From: Erwinia sp050410775
GTDB taxonomy: Bacteria; Pseudomonadota; Gammaproteobacteria; Enterobacterales; Enterobacteriaceae
DNA length: 64,000 nt
Reading direction: 5' to 3' (one strand)
Assembly (NCBI RefSeq): GCF_050410775.1
Contig: NZ_CP191229.1
The translations under genes were made by a program, and so were the position numbers. The notes beneath the pieces were generated by a model. It was not told where the DNA came from and did no database searches. It saw nothing but the letters and a program-made list of their open reading frames with translations. Positions 23,474 to 33,170 of the stretch are shown here, in pieces (position 1 is the stretch's first letter; each line of letters starts with the position of its first letter).

Positions 23474-24586
23474 TTAAACGCTTTTCGATAACAGTTTTCG
23501 GTGAGTATGAATCGACATAATAATGCCAAACCCGGCCATCAGGACAATCAGGGCAGAGCCGCCATAGCTGACCAGCGGCAGGGGAACCCCGACTACCGGC
23601 AGTATGCCACTAACCATGCCGATATTGACAAAAACATAGACGAAGAAAATCAGCATCAGGCCGCCAGCCATTACCCGTCCGAAAGTAGTCTGGGCTCTTG
23701 CGGCCATTACCAGACCGCGCATGATAAGCAGAATGTAGAGCACCAGCAGTACCAGCACGCCGACTAACCCTAACTCTTCTGCCAGCACGGCGAAGATAAA
23801 GTCCGTATGTCGTTCCGGCAAAAACTCCAGCTGGGATTGGGTGCCATGGAGCCAGCCCTTTCCGCGCAGACCGCCCGAACCGATAGCAATCTTGGACTGA
23901 ATAATGTGATAGCCGGCACCGAGCGGATCGCTTTCCGGATCGAGCAGCATCATGACGCGATCCCGCTGATAGTCATGCATCAGAAAGAACCACAAAATGG
24001 GAATAAAGGCCGCAACCAGCGCCACGGCTACCGCAATCAGTTTCCAGCTCATGCCGGAAAGGAACAGCACGAAGAGGCCGGATGAGGCAATCAGGATCGA
24101 GGTCCCCAGATCGGGCTGAGCCGCCACCAGCAGCGTGGGCATAAAGATCAGCACCAGCGCGATACCGGTATTTTTCAGCGTGGGCGGACAGACATCGCGG
24201 TTGATAAAGCGCGCTACCATCAAAGGCACCGCAATTTTGGCAATCTCAGAAGGCTGGAAACGCACTATCCCCAAATCCAGCCAGCGCTGTGCCCCTTTAC
24301 TGATGTGGCCAAACGCATCCACGGCAATCAGCAGGAGCACGCAAACGATATAAAGATAGGGTGCCCAGCCTTCATAAACGCGGGGCGGGATCTGGGCCAT
24401 AACCAGCATCACGACAACGCCTATCGCCACCTGGACAAGCTTACGCTCCATCATGCCCGGATCCTGTCCGCTGGCGCTCCACATCACCAGACAGCTGAAA
24501 ACCAGCAGCGCTGAAATCAGCAGGAAAAACGTCGGGTCGACATGAATTCGGGTCCAGATCGTACGTTTCTGGTGACGGTCATTCAT
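23474..24586 (-). CDS. mrdB: Peptidoglycan glycosyltransferase RodA (MrdB)
   Basis: SEDS-family polymerase of the cell-elongation machinery, partner of PBP2. The 370-residue protein has about ten membrane helices and the SEDS signatures GAQRWLDLG, FQPSEIAKI and FLPERHTDFIFAVLAEELG, the last holding the essential aspartate of the loop. It begins two bases after the mrdA stop and is followed by rlpA, so the three form one operon. Confidence 0.97.
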   Translation of the reverse strand: MNDRHQKRTIWTRIHVDPTFFLLISALLVFSCLVMWSASGQDPGMMERKLVQVAIGVVVMLVMAQIPPRVYEGWAPYLYIVCVLLLIAVDAFGHISKGAQRWLDLGIVRFQPSEIAKIAVPLMVARFINRDVCPPTLKNTGIALVLIFMPTLLVAAQPDLGTSILIASSGLFVLFLSGMSWKLIAVAVALVAAFIPILWFFLMHDYQRDRVMMLLDPESDPLGAGYHIIQSKIAIGSGGLRGKGWLHGTQSQLEFLPERHTDFIFAVLAEELGLVGVLVLLVLYILLIMRGLVMAARAQTTFGRVMAGGLMLIFFVYVFVNIGMVSGILPVVGVPLPLVSYGGSALIVLMAGFGIIMSIHTHRKLLSKSV

Positions 24587-24588
24587 GA

Positions 24589-26493
24589 TTATTCACCCTC
24601 ATAGCCCAACGGCACCGGGGCGGCGTCAGGCAGGTTGGTATTGTTATCCCCGAGCATGATGTGATCGAGAATCTGGCGCATGATGGTGCCGACCGCCGGG
24701 CCTGCGCCGCCATTCTCCAGAATCATCGCGATCGCCACGCGGGGGTTTTCATAAGGGGCATAGGCCGTCATCAGCTTGTGATCCCTCAAATGTTCGGCAA
24801 TTTTATGCGCGTTATAAGTTTCATTCGCCTTCAGGCCATAGACCTGAGCCGTGCCGGACTTCGCGGCGATTTTATAAGGGGCGTCGGAAAAGCTTTTCCG
24901 TGCGGTGCCGTTAGGGCGGTTTGCCACGCCGTACAGGCCATCTTTTGCAATCTCCCAGTAGCCGGAGTGGATATCGGCAATCGGCGCGGATTCCGGCTGA
25001 CGCCACGGCACCTTCACATTATTTTCCATATAGGATTTCATCAGGTGCGGCGTTTTAACGATACCGTCGTTGATTAGCGTCATCATCGCTTTGTTCATCT
25101 GCACCGGCGTGGCCGTCCAGTAGCCCTGGCCGATGCCGACCGGGATGGTATCGCCCTGATACCACGGCTTTTTATAACGCTTCATCTTCCATTCACGGGT
25201 TGGCATATTGCCCGCCGTCTCTTCAGTCAGATCGATACCGGTCAGGTGGCCGTAGCCAAATTTGTTCATCCACTCAGAGAGGCGGTCGATGCCCATGTCA
25301 TAAGCGACCTGATAGAAAAAGGTGTCCGCCGACTCTTCCAGCGATTTCGTGACGTTCAGGCGGCCATGGCCCCAATGCTTCCAGTCGCGAAAGCGTTTTT
25401 CCGAGCCGGGTAACTGCCACCAGCCGGGATCGAACAGGCTGGTATTTTTGGTGATAACGCCGCTGGTCAGCGCGGAAACGGCAATAAAAGGCTTCACGGT
25501 GGAAGCCGGGGGATAGGCACCCTGCGTGGTACGGTTGATCAGCGGCCGGTCAGGATCCTTGAGCAGCCGGTTGTAATCTTTGCTGCTGATGCCATCTACG
25601 AACAGATTCGGGTCATAGCTGGGCATAGAAACCAGGGCAAGAATATCGCCATTCCTGGGATCGGTCACCACGACGGCGGCGCGGCTGCCGGCCAGAAGGG
25701 TTTCAATATACTGCTGTAGCGCCAGGTCAATAGTCAGATAGATATCCTGACCGGCCTGGGGAGGCTGTTCATGGAGCTGGCGGATCACCCGACCACGGTT
25801 ATTCACTTCGACTTCTTCAAAGCCGGTTTTGCCGTGCAGCATATCTTCGTAATAGCGTTCAATGCCCAGCTTGCCGATATCGTGGGTGGCCGCATAGTTA
25901 GGCCATTTACCCTCTTTATCCAGGCGTTCGACATCACGATCGTTAATTTTGGAGACGTAGCCCAGCACGTGCGTCAGCGCCGAGCTATAGGGATAGTAAC
26001 GCCGCTGATAGCCTTTCACTTCGACGCCGGGGAAAGCGTATTGATTCACCGCGAAGCGGGCGACCTGAACATCGTTCAGCCCGGTTTTAACCGGAATAGA
26101 GGTAAAGCGACGGGAGCGCTTGCGCTCTTTTTCAAAAGCGGCCAGATCCTCGTCGGTCAGATCGACGATGGGCCGGAGTGCCTGCAGGGTTTTTTGCAGA
26201 TCGTCGACTTTTTCCGGCACGAGCTCAATCTGGTAGATGGTCCTGTTCAGCGCCAGCGGAATACCGTTGCGATCGAAAATCATCCCACGGCTGGGCGCGA
26301 CCGGCACCAGTTTAATGCGGTTGGCGTTGGAGCGGGTACTGTAGTCACCGTAACGGAGGATTTGCAGATGATACAGATTGGCGACCAGAACGGAAGAAAG
26401 CAGTAAAATCCCTGCAAAAGCGATCAGCGCCCGGCGAACAAACAGCGTCTGCTCGGCGGTATAGTCACGAAATGAGTTGCGTTTTAATTTCAT
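24589..26493 (-). CDS. mrdA: Penicillin-binding protein 2 (elongation transpeptidase)
   Basis: Class B PBP that crosslinks side-wall peptidoglycan with RodA. It has 634 residues, one more than E. coli. An N-terminal membrane helix (about 22-42) is followed by the pedestal domain and the transpeptidase domain, with active-site motif STVK in YPPASTVKPF (about residue 330), SxD in ESADTFFYQ and KSGT in AAKSGTAQVYG. mrdB starts two bases beyond its stop. Confidence 0.97.
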   Translation of the reverse strand: MKLKRNSFRDYTAEQTLFVRRALIAFAGILLLSSVLVANLYHLQILRYGDYSTRSNANRIKLVPVAPSRGMIFDRNGIPLALNRTIYQIELVPEKVDDLQKTLQALRPIVDLTDEDLAAFEKERKRSRRFTSIPVKTGLNDVQVARFAVNQYAFPGVEVKGYQRRYYPYSSALTHVLGYVSKINDRDVERLDKEGKWPNYAATHDIGKLGIERYYEDMLHGKTGFEEVEVNNRGRVIRQLHEQPPQAGQDIYLTIDLALQQYIETLLAGSRAAVVVTDPRNGDILALVSMPSYDPNLFVDGISSKDYNRLLKDPDRPLINRTTQGAYPPASTVKPFIAVSALTSGVITKNTSLFDPGWWQLPGSEKRFRDWKHWGHGRLNVTKSLEESADTFFYQVAYDMGIDRLSEWMNKFGYGHLTGIDLTEETAGNMPTREWKMKRYKKPWYQGDTIPVGIGQGYWTATPVQMNKAMMTLINDGIVKTPHLMKSYMENNVKVPWRQPESAPIADIHSGYWEIAKDGLYGVANRPNGTARKSFSDAPYKIAAKSGTAQVYGLKANETYNAHKIAEHLRDHKLMTAYAPYENPRVAIAMILENGGAGPAVGTIMRQILDHIMLGDNNTNLPDAAPVPLGYEGE

Positions 26494-26527
26494 CCGCTGC
26501 TTAAGTCTGTCCGGTTAACCCTGTCGC

Positions 26528-26998
26528 TTATTCGCGATGATAGGGGTGATTCGCAGTAATGCTCCATGCACGATACAGGCTCTCTGCAACCAGCACGCGA
26601 ACCAGCGGATGGGGCAGGGTGAGTGCAGAGAGTGACCAGCTTTGTTCCGCTGCCGCCTTGCAGGCGGGTGAAAGCCCTTCCGGGCCGCCAATCAGCAGGC
26701 TGACGTCGCGGCCATCCTGCTTCCAGCGTTCAAGCTGGGTAGCCAGCTGCGGGGTTTCCCACGGGTGACCGGGGATATCCAGCGTGACGATGCGGTTCCC
26801 TTTACCTACGGCTCCCAGCATCAGCTCTCCCTCTTTTTCAAGGATGCGCTTGATATCCGCGTTTTTACCCCGTTTGCCCGCCGGCACTTCCGTCAGTTCA
26901 AAAGGCATATCTTTCGGAAAGCGGCGCAGGTACTCCATAAATCCGGTTTGTACCCAATCCGGCATTTTGGTTCCCACTGCGACCAGCTGGAGCTTCAC
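26528..26998 (-). CDS. rlmH: 23S rRNA pseudouridine-1915 N3-methyltransferase RlmH
   Basis: SPOUT methyltransferase that methylates pseudouridine 1915 in helix 69 of 23S rRNA on whole ribosomes. It has 156 residues, start codon GTG as in E. coli. Seen motifs are VTLDIPGHPWET, LLIGGPEGLSP (SAM-binding knot) and the C-terminal YRAWSITANHPYHRE. It begins three bases after rsfS in the same operon and is followed by mrdA. Confidence 0.97.
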   Translation of the reverse strand: MKLQLVAVGTKMPDWVQTGFMEYLRRFPKDMPFELTEVPAGKRGKNADIKRILEKEGELMLGAVGKGNRIVTLDIPGHPWETPQLATQLERWKQDGRDVSLLIGGPEGLSPACKAAAEQSWSLSALTLPHPLVRVLVAESLYRAWSITANHPYHRE

Positions 26999-27001
26999 TT
27001 T

Positions 27002-27319
27002 TTAGCTCCAGAGCTTTTCGAGTTCGTACAGACGGCGGCTCTCTTCCTGCATTACGTGCACAATGACGTCACCGAGATCGACCACGACCCAGTCTGAGGT
27101 CACTTTACCTTCAATGCCTAACGGCTTGAGGCCGGCAGCGCGGCTTTCCTGCATCACGTGATCGGCAATGGACGCAACATGGCGCGTTGAGTTACCGGTG
27201 CAGATGATCATGCAGTCGGTGATGCTGGATTTGCCCTGCACGTTAACAGCAACAATATCCTGGCCTTTCAAATCGTCGATCTTATCGATGACGAAGTCTT
27301 GGAGTGCTTTACCTTGCAA
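27002..27319 (-). CDS. rsfS: Ribosomal silencing factor RsfS
   Basis: Binds ribosomal protein uL14 and blocks subunit joining in nutrient-poor conditions. It has 105 residues, same as E. coli, with MQGKALQDFVIDKIDDLKG at the start and VVVDLGDVIVHVMQEESRRL near the end. The start codon is TTG, as in the E. coli gene, with a GGGGGAA ribosome site. It lies between nadD and rlmH. Confidence 0.97.
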   Translation of the reverse strand: MQGKALQDFVIDKIDDLKGQDIVAVNVQGKSSITDCMIICTGNSTRHVASIADHVMQESRAAGLKPLGIEGKVTSDWVVVDLGDVIVHVMQEESRRLYELEKLWS

Positions 27320-27379
27320 AAGGTTCCCCCTCGGGTGTGTGAGTGTGACATACGATTTTTCCGAAGCGTTCCGGAAAAT

Positions 27380-28057
27380 TTAGCGGCGAAGTATACCATG
27401 AGGTTTGGGCTTTCGATATAAACCCTCATCATTGATAAATGCCAGAACGGCGGCGGGAAGAAGCGTATCGCAGGCTGCACCACAATGCAGACGCTGGCGG
27501 ATCTCCGTTGCGGAAATGGGAAGCAGAGGCGTTTCTGCCAGAAATACCTTTCCGGCGGCGCTCTCATGCAGCGCCTGAGGCGTATACACCTGATGCTGAT
27601 GCAGCCAGTCTTGTAATAGCGGAGTGGCCATTTCGCGATCGTAGCCGGGGCGTTTACTGACCAGCAGGTGCGCAAATGACAATAGATCCTGCCAGCGATG
27701 CCATTTGGGCAGAGAGAGCAGGGAGTCATAGCCAATGATAAAAGCCAGAGGCTGCGCCTGTCCGCGGGCTTCCCGGAGCGCAGCCAGGGTTTCAATGGTG
27801 TAAGAAGGCGTTTGCCGAGCCATTTCCCGCAAATCGAGATCGAAAAGCGGGTTACCCGCTATCGCCCGCCTCACCATCTCAATACGCTGAGCGGGTGACG
27901 CCTCTGGCTGTGGCCGGTGTGGCGGGACATTGTTTGGCAGCAGGGTGACTTTTTTCAGCCCGACCTGTTCAGCAAGGATCTCTACCGGCTTCAGATGACC
28001 ATAATGAATTGGGTCAAACGTGCCGCCAAAGAGCGCGTGCAGCGTATTCTCAGACAT
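27380..28057 (-). CDS. nadD: Nicotinate-nucleotide adenylyltransferase
   Basis: Makes deamido-NAD from nicotinate mononucleotide and ATP. A 225-residue protein from MSENTLHALFGGTFDPIHYG; the nucleotidyltransferase motifs GGTFDPIHYGH (residues about 11-21) and LPISATEIRQRL are both present. The ATG at 28057 lies inside the end of holA (8-base overlap); the open frame continues 26 codons upstream but has no better start. Confidence 0.97.
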   Translation of the reverse strand: MSENTLHALFGGTFDPIHYGHLKPVEILAEQVGLKKVTLLPNNVPPHRPQPEASPAQRIEMVRRAIAGNPLFDLDLREMARQTPSYTIETLAALREARGQAQPLAFIIGYDSLLSLPKWHRWQDLLSFAHLLVSKRPGYDREMATPLLQDWLHQHQVYTPQALHESAAGKVFLAETPLLPISATEIRQRLHCGAACDTLLPAAVLAFINDEGLYRKPKPHGILRR

Positions 28058-29081
28058 CACAAAAACGCTCCGGAAAATTTTTACTGCACAGCAGCAGCGA
28101 CAGAGTTTCCAGTTCCGGCCAGACATCCTGCCCATAATCCTGTTTGAGCTTCAGCTCCACGCGGGTCAGCAGGCTGACTGCCTGAGCAATCTGGCGGGCC
28201 GGGAGCCGTTGCAGCGCCTCGGTAAACAGAGGGCGGCGGTTCTGCCAGACGCGGTGCTGGTCAAACAGGGTACGCAGCGGCGTGCTATGCATCTGGCGCT
28301 GAAGCGTCAGCAGCAGCATCAGCTCACGCTGCAGCGTTCTCAGCATAATTACCGGTTCGCTCTCTTCCGCCTTCATCTGGCGCAGAATATGGCGCGCCCG
28401 TTTAGCTTTACCAGCCAGCAGCGCATCAACCCAGTGAAATGGCGTGAAGTGAGCCGCATCATTAACGGCTTCTTCGACTCTCGGCAGCGTCAGTTTGCCA
28501 TCCGGCCAGAGCAGCGACAGGCGCTCAAGCGCCTGCGACAGCGCCAGTAAATTCCCTTCATAACAGTAGCAGAGAAGCTGTATCGCCGCGTCATCCAGCG
28601 TCAGCCTGAGGTGCTTTCCGCGGGCCGCTACCCAGCGCGGCAGCTGTGCCTGTTCCGGCGTCTGGCAGGGAACCACCACGCCGTGGGCGCTGAGCGCTTT
28701 GAACCAGGCGCTGTTCTCCTGGGCTTTGGTCAATTTCCCGCCGCGCAGCAGCAGCAGGATATCCGGATGAAGGAGCGTGGAGAGCCTGACCAGCTGTTCG
28801 CCGATAGCGGCGTTAGGGCCGTTTTCCGGCAGCGTCAGCATCAGCGTCTGGCGACTGGAGAAGAGGCTGAGCGCCTGGCAGGTAGAAAAAATCGCGTCCC
28901 AGTCGGTTTGCGCATCAAGAGCTACGCTGAAGTGTTCAGTAAACCCCTGCTGCTGCGCGGCAGCGCGCACCGCATCCTGGGCCTCCTGAAGCAGAAGAGG
29001 TTCATTGCCGGTAAGGATATAGCAGGCGCGCAGCCCGTCATGAAGCTGCGCGCTCAGCTGTTCAGGATAGATCCTGATCAT
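28050..29081 (-). CDS. holA: DNA polymerase III delta subunit
   Basis: Clamp-loader subunit that opens the beta clamp. The 343-residue protein begins MIRIYPEQLSAQLHDGLRACYILTGNEPLL when read through (start motif MIRIYPEQLSAQL), the usual family start with its Asn-Glu-Pro-Leu-Leu clamp-contact region. It overlaps lptE by four bases (ATGA) and nadD by eight, indicating a tightly coupled leuS-lptE-holA-nadD-rsfS-rlmH unit. Confidence 0.97.
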   Translation of the reverse strand: MIRIYPEQLSAQLHDGLRACYILTGNEPLLLQEAQDAVRAAAQQQGFTEHFSVALDAQTDWDAIFSTCQALSLFSSRQTLMLTLPENGPNAAIGEQLVRLSTLLHPDILLLLRGGKLTKAQENSAWFKALSAHGVVVPCQTPEQAQLPRWVAARGKHLRLTLDDAAIQLLCYCYEGNLLALSQALERLSLLWPDGKLTLPRVEEAVNDAAHFTPFHWVDALLAGKAKRARHILRQMKAEESEPVIMLRTLQRELMLLLTLQRQMHSTPLRTLFDQHRVWQNRRPLFTEALQRLPARQIAQAVSLLTRVELKLKQDYGQDVWPELETLSLLLCSKNFPERFCDV

Positions 29082-29674
29082 TTGGCATAGGTATCGTCAG
29101 GCATGGCGGCGCGTGGAGACGGTTGATCCATCGCTGACGGCGTGGCGTTCAGCGTATCGATTGAGCTGTCTTTCTCTGCCGCGTGTACGGTCAGCAACTT
29201 ACGCACCAGTTGTTCTGCGGCCTGCGTCCGCATTTCGCTGTAGATGATATTTTGCTCTGAGTCTTTCGCCAGCGCCGCCAGTGGGTTATCGAAGAAGGAA
29301 CGATAAACCGTAGCGCGGATAGGATAGATACCCTTATTCGGGATCAACACCTGGGCGCGGACGGTCATGACCATCGAGTACTCCGCCGTTTTTCCGTCCT
29401 GGAAAATTGAGGCGGTATCACGGCCAAGCGTTACGCCCTGCAGGCGCAGTGAAGGAACATCCGTACGCAGGCCGGGATCATCAAGAATAGTCACGTCGTT
29501 CAGACGCAGCTGTTCACGCACCGCGCGCGTCAGCGGCCCGTAAGGGTCGGACGTGTCAACAATCATGGTTTTCATCTCGGGCGGGACCGAGGTGGTCCCG
29601 CGCAGATGAAAGCCGCAACCGGCGGTGATCATCACCGCCAGGCCAACAACCAGAGAGATAATAGGATGTCGCAC
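29078..29674 (-). CDS. lptE: LPS-assembly lipoprotein LptE
   Basis: Plug lipoprotein of the LptD/E complex that places lipopolysaccharide in the outer leaflet. It has 198 residues from the GTG at 29674, chosen because AGGAGG lies five bases before it; the frame is open six codons further up. The lipobox ITAGC puts the lipidated cysteine at residue 20, followed by GFHLRGTTSVPPEMKTM. The C-terminal tail is low-complexity and differs from that of E. coli, which is common in this protein. Confidence 0.95.
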   Translation of the reverse strand: MRHPIISLVVGLAVMITAGCGFHLRGTTSVPPEMKTMIVDTSDPYGPLTRAVREQLRLNDVTILDDPGLRTDVPSLRLQGVTLGRDTASIFQDGKTAEYSMVMTVRAQVLIPNKGIYPIRATVYRSFFDNPLAALAKDSEQNIIYSEMRTQAAEQLVRKLLTVHAAEKDSSIDTLNATPSAMDQPSPRAAMPDDTYAK

Positions 29675-29688
29675 AGTTCCTCCTGAAA

Positions 29689-32271
29689 TCAACCCACGAC
29701 CAGGTTAAGCAGCTTGCCCGGTACGTAAATCACTTTACGAATGGTGACGCCAGCAAGATATTTGGCGACCAGATGCTCCTGCGCGGCACGCGCCTGAACC
29801 TGTTCCTGTGTGGCATCCGCCGGAACGGTAATTTTGCCACGGACCTTACCATTAACCTGCACGACCACCAGCAATGAATCTTCGACCATTGCCGCTTCGT
29901 CAGCCTGCGGCCATGTGGCGTTGTCCACGTCGCCCGTACCGCCCAGCGCCTGCCAGAGGGTGAAGCAGGCGTGCGGCGTGAACGGATAAAGCATGCGGAC
30001 CACGGCCAGCAGGGCTTCCTGCATCAGCGCACGATCCTGCTCCGTTTCCTGCGGCGCACGGGCCAGCTTGTTCATCAGCTCCATGATGGCCGCGATAGCG
30101 GTGTTAAAGGTCTGGCGACGGCCAATATCATCGGCCACCTTGGCGATGGTTTTGTGCAGGTCGCGGCGAAGCGCCTTCTGCTCATCGTTCAGACCGGCCA
30201 CATCAAGCGCTGCCGTCGCGCCTTTTTCAGTGTGCTCAAAGACCAGACGCCAGACGCGTTTCAGGAAGCGGTTTGCGCCTTCGACGCCCGACTCCTGCCA
30301 TTCCAGCGTCATATCTGCCGGCGAGGCAAACATCATAAACAGACGGACGGTATCCGCGCCGTAGCGTTCAACCATAACCTGTGGGTCGATGCCGTTGTTT
30401 TTTGACTTAGACATCTTGCTCATACCGGCGTAAACCAGCTCGTGACCCGCTGCGTCGGTGGCTTTGAGAATACGGCCTTTTTCGTCGCGCTCGACGGTAA
30501 CGTCAGCCGGAGAAACCCAGTTGCGCTCGCCGTTTACGCCGTGATAGTAGAAGGCGTCAGCCAGAACCATCCCCTGACACAGCAGGCGTTTGGCAGGCTC
30601 ATCGGAGTTGACCAGCCCGGCATCGCGCAGCAGTTTGTGGAAGAAGCGGAAATAGAGCAGGTGCATGATCGCATGCTCAATACCGCCCACATACTGATCG
30701 ACCGGCAGCCAGTAGTTGGCCGCAGCCGGGTCCAGCATGCCTTTATCGTAGTCCGGGCAGGTGTAGCGCGCATAGTACCAGGAGGACTCCATAAAGGTGT
30801 CGAAGGTATCGGTTTCGCGCAGGGCTGGCTGGCCGTTTACGGTAGTTTTGGCCCACTCAGGATCGGCTTTGATCGGGCTGGTAATGCCATCCATCACCAC
30901 GTCTTCCGGCAGGATCACCGGCAGCTGATCCTCAGGCGTTGGCATTACGGTGCCGTCTTCCAGCGTCACCATTGGGATAGGCGCGCCCCAGTAGCGCTGG
31001 CGGGAAACTCCCCAGTCGCGCAGGCGGTAGTTCACCTTACGGGTGCCGACGCCTTTGCTGGCCAGCCTGTCCGCGATGGCGTTAAAGCCCTCTTCATAGC
31101 TCAGGCCGTCAAACTCGCCGGAATTGAACAGCGTGCCTTTTTCGGTCATTGCAGAGGCGCTGAGATCCGGTTCGGTGCCGTCGCCGTTAAGGATAACGGG
31201 CCTGATCGGCAGATCGTATTTGCTGGCAAACTCCCAGTCGCGCTGATCGTGGCCAGGCACCGCCATCACCGCGCCAGTGCCGTATTCCATCAGGACGAAG
31301 TTTGCGACCCAGACCGGCACGCTGTCGCCGGTCAGTGGATGCACGGCAAACAGGCCGGTAGCCATCCCTTTTTTCTCCATCGTGGCCATCTCGGCCTCAG
31401 CCACTTTGGTATTGCGGCATTCTGCGATGAAGTCAGCCAGCGCCGGATTGGACGCGGCGGCCTGGGCTGCCAGCGGATGGCCCGCCGCCACGGCCAGGTA
31501 AGTCACGCCCATAAAGGTATCGGGACGGGTGGTATAAACGCTCAGCTTTTCGCTGCTCTCTTTGACGCTGAATTCAATCTCCACCCCCTCAGAGCGGCCA
31601 ATCCAGTTACGCTGCATGGTTTTGACCTGCTCAGGCCAGCTTTCCAGCGTATCCAGATCGTTTAACAGCTCATCGGCGTAGTCGGTAATTTTAACAAACC
31701 ACTGCGGGATCTCTTTACGTTCGACTTTGGTATCGCAGCGCCAGCAGCAGCCGTCGATAACCTGCTCATTGGCCAGAACGGTTTGGTCGTTCGGGCACCA
31801 GTTCACGGCGGAGGTCTTTTTATAAACCAGGCCTTTCTCGTAGAGGCGGGTGAAGAACCACTGCTCCCAGCGATAATATTCAGGCTGGCAGGTCGCCAGT
31901 TCGCGATTCCAGTCGTAGCCGAAGCCCAGCAGCTTAAGCTGGTTCTTCATATAGGCGATGTTATCGTAAGTCCAGGGTGCCGGCGCCGTGTTGTTTTTGA
32001 CGGCTGCGCCTTCTGCGGGCAGGCCAAATGCATCCCAGCCAATCGGCTGCAGAACGTTTTTACCTAACATGCGCTGATAGCGGGAGATCACATCACCGAT
32101 GGTGTAGTTGCGGACGTGGCCCATATGTAGGCGGCCAGAAGGATAGGGGAGCATGGAGAGGCAGTAATACTTCTCTTTACCTTCCTCTTCCGTCACTTTG
32201 AACGTTTGCTTCTCTTCCCAGTGTTGCTGAACGTGGGATTCTATCTCTTCCGGGCGATATTGCTCTTGCAT
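29689..32271 (-). CDS. leuS: Leucyl-tRNA synthetase
   Basis: Class I synthetase charging tRNA-Leu. It has 860 residues, equal to E. coli. The HIGH motif is PYPSGRLHMGH (residues about 42-52), the editing domain CP1 holds TTRPDTFMGVTYLAVAAGHP, and KMSKS is seen in GMSKMSKSKNNG (about 619). The gene heads the operon running through rlmH. A 407-codon frame on the opposite strand is a shadow. Confidence 0.98.
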   Translation of the reverse strand: MQEQYRPEEIESHVQQHWEEKQTFKVTEEEGKEKYYCLSMLPYPSGRLHMGHVRNYTIGDVISRYQRMLGKNVLQPIGWDAFGLPAEGAAVKNNTAPAPWTYDNIAYMKNQLKLLGFGYDWNRELATCQPEYYRWEQWFFTRLYEKGLVYKKTSAVNWCPNDQTVLANEQVIDGCCWRCDTKVERKEIPQWFVKITDYADELLNDLDTLESWPEQVKTMQRNWIGRSEGVEIEFSVKESSEKLSVYTTRPDTFMGVTYLAVAAGHPLAAQAAASNPALADFIAECRNTKVAEAEMATMEKKGMATGLFAVHPLTGDSVPVWVANFVLMEYGTGAVMAVPGHDQRDWEFASKYDLPIRPVILNGDGTEPDLSASAMTEKGTLFNSGEFDGLSYEEGFNAIADRLASKGVGTRKVNYRLRDWGVSRQRYWGAPIPMVTLEDGTVMPTPEDQLPVILPEDVVMDGITSPIKADPEWAKTTVNGQPALRETDTFDTFMESSWYYARYTCPDYDKGMLDPAAANYWLPVDQYVGGIEHAIMHLLYFRFFHKLLRDAGLVNSDEPAKRLLCQGMVLADAFYYHGVNGERNWVSPADVTVERDEKGRILKATDAAGHELVYAGMSKMSKSKNNGIDPQVMVERYGADTVRLFMMFASPADMTLEWQESGVEGANRFLKRVWRLVFEHTEKGATAALDVAGLNDEQKALRRDLHKTIAKVADDIGRRQTFNTAIAAIMELMNKLARAPQETEQDRALMQEALLAVVRMLYPFTPHACFTLWQALGGTGDVDNATWPQADEAAMVEDSLLVVVQVNGKVRGKITVPADATQEQVQARAAQEHLVAKYLAGVTIRKVIYVPGKLLNLVVG

Positions 32272-32631
32272 GGTAGCCAGTGGTCCTTTGTAAATAGCGC
32301 TAAATCCTTCGACATTCGGGCATCAGGGGGCAGGCGTCTTACCTTACGTCGCGCAGGTTACTTAAACGTATGCTTTCAGTAAGGGAGCCTGTCGCCGCCT
32401 GGCGGCCTCCTGAATGTCAGAGGATGTCAGCAATTTTCTGAGTGCGTTTAGATCCGCATAGCATAGCTGATAAGCATCCAGCGCAACAACAGTAACCGCC
32501 CCCTCTTCGGTCTTTTCTCTGCAAGCTGGAAGACGCTGTGCAGTTTTCACTGTGAATGCGTCACTTCTCCACGCAATATGAGGTTTCACGCTAGACTAAA
32601 GCGTAACGTGTTGGAACGTTAAGGAGAAAAA
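32272..32631. other. Divergent leuS-ybeL intergenic region
   Basis: 360 bases carrying promoters for leuS (minus) and ybeL (plus). A 75-codon minus frame (32362-32589, GTG start) has no ribosome site and no recognisable family, so I do not call it. In E. coli the ybeL region leads on to ybeQ and others that are absent here. Confidence 0.5.
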
Positions 32632-33114
32632 ATGAACAAGGTCGCTCAGTACTACCGGGAGCTGGTCTCAGCGCTGACTGAAAGGATCAATCGGGGAGAG
32701 CACGATATTGATGCGCTGGTCGAAAGTGCGCGGCAGCGTATGTATAACAGAGGCGAGCTTACCCGTACGCAGATAGATGATGTCACGCGTGCGGTAAGGC
32801 GGGATTTGGAGGAGTTCGCCCGCAGCTATACCGAAACGCAGGACACCACCAGCGACAGCGTTTTTATGCGCGTTATACGTGAAAGCATCTGGAAAGAGCT
32901 GGCGGATATCACGGATAAAAGCCAGCTGGAATGGCGGGAAGTCTTTCAGGACCTGAACCATCACGGCGTTTATCAAAGCGGTGAGGTGGTCGGTCTGGGC
33001 AATCTGGTTTGCGAGAAATGTCACTTTACCCGCGCTATTTATACACCGGAAAGCCTGACCCGCTGCCCTGAATGCGGGCACGATCAGTTTCAGCGGGAAC
33101 CCTTCGAACCCTGA
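32632..33114 (+). CDS. ybeL: YbeL, DUF1451 zinc-ribbon protein
   Basis: A 160-residue protein of unknown function with a helical N-terminal two-thirds (charged coiled segments around residues 5-70) and a C-terminal zinc ribbon with cysteine pairs CEKC and CPEC (about residues 127-151). AAGGAGA gives a strong ribosome site. Gene and neighbourhood (leuS on one side, glt operon on the other) match E. coli apart from the missing genes between. Confidence 0.93.
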   Translation: MNKVAQYYRELVSALTERINRGEHDIDALVESARQRMYNRGELTRTQIDDVTRAVRRDLEEFARSYTETQDTTSDSVFMRVIRESIWKELADITDKSQLEWREVFQDLNHHGVYQSGEVVGLGNLVCEKCHFTRAIYTPESLTRCPECGHDQFQREPFEP

Positions 33115-33129
33115 AAAATCAGTGCGATC

Positions 33130-33158
33130 GGGACGCCGGCAGGGTAATGCGGCGTCCC
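33130..33158. other. Hairpin between convergent ybeL and gltL
   Basis: Stem GGGACGCC/GGCGTCCC with a 13-base loop and no T-run. It may mark the 3' end of the glt message and the ybeL message, possibly by Rho-dependent termination with trimming back to the stem. Confidence 0.5.
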
Positions 33159-33170
33159 GTTCCGTCAGGA

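Noticed and set aside
30442..31665. 407-codon plus-strand frame opposite leuS
   Set aside because: Antisense shadow of a highly conserved gene; composition shows no family and no ribosome site.
32362..32589. 75-codon minus-strand frame between leuS and ybeL
   Set aside because: GTG start without a ribosome site and no family; it lies where the divergent promoters should be.
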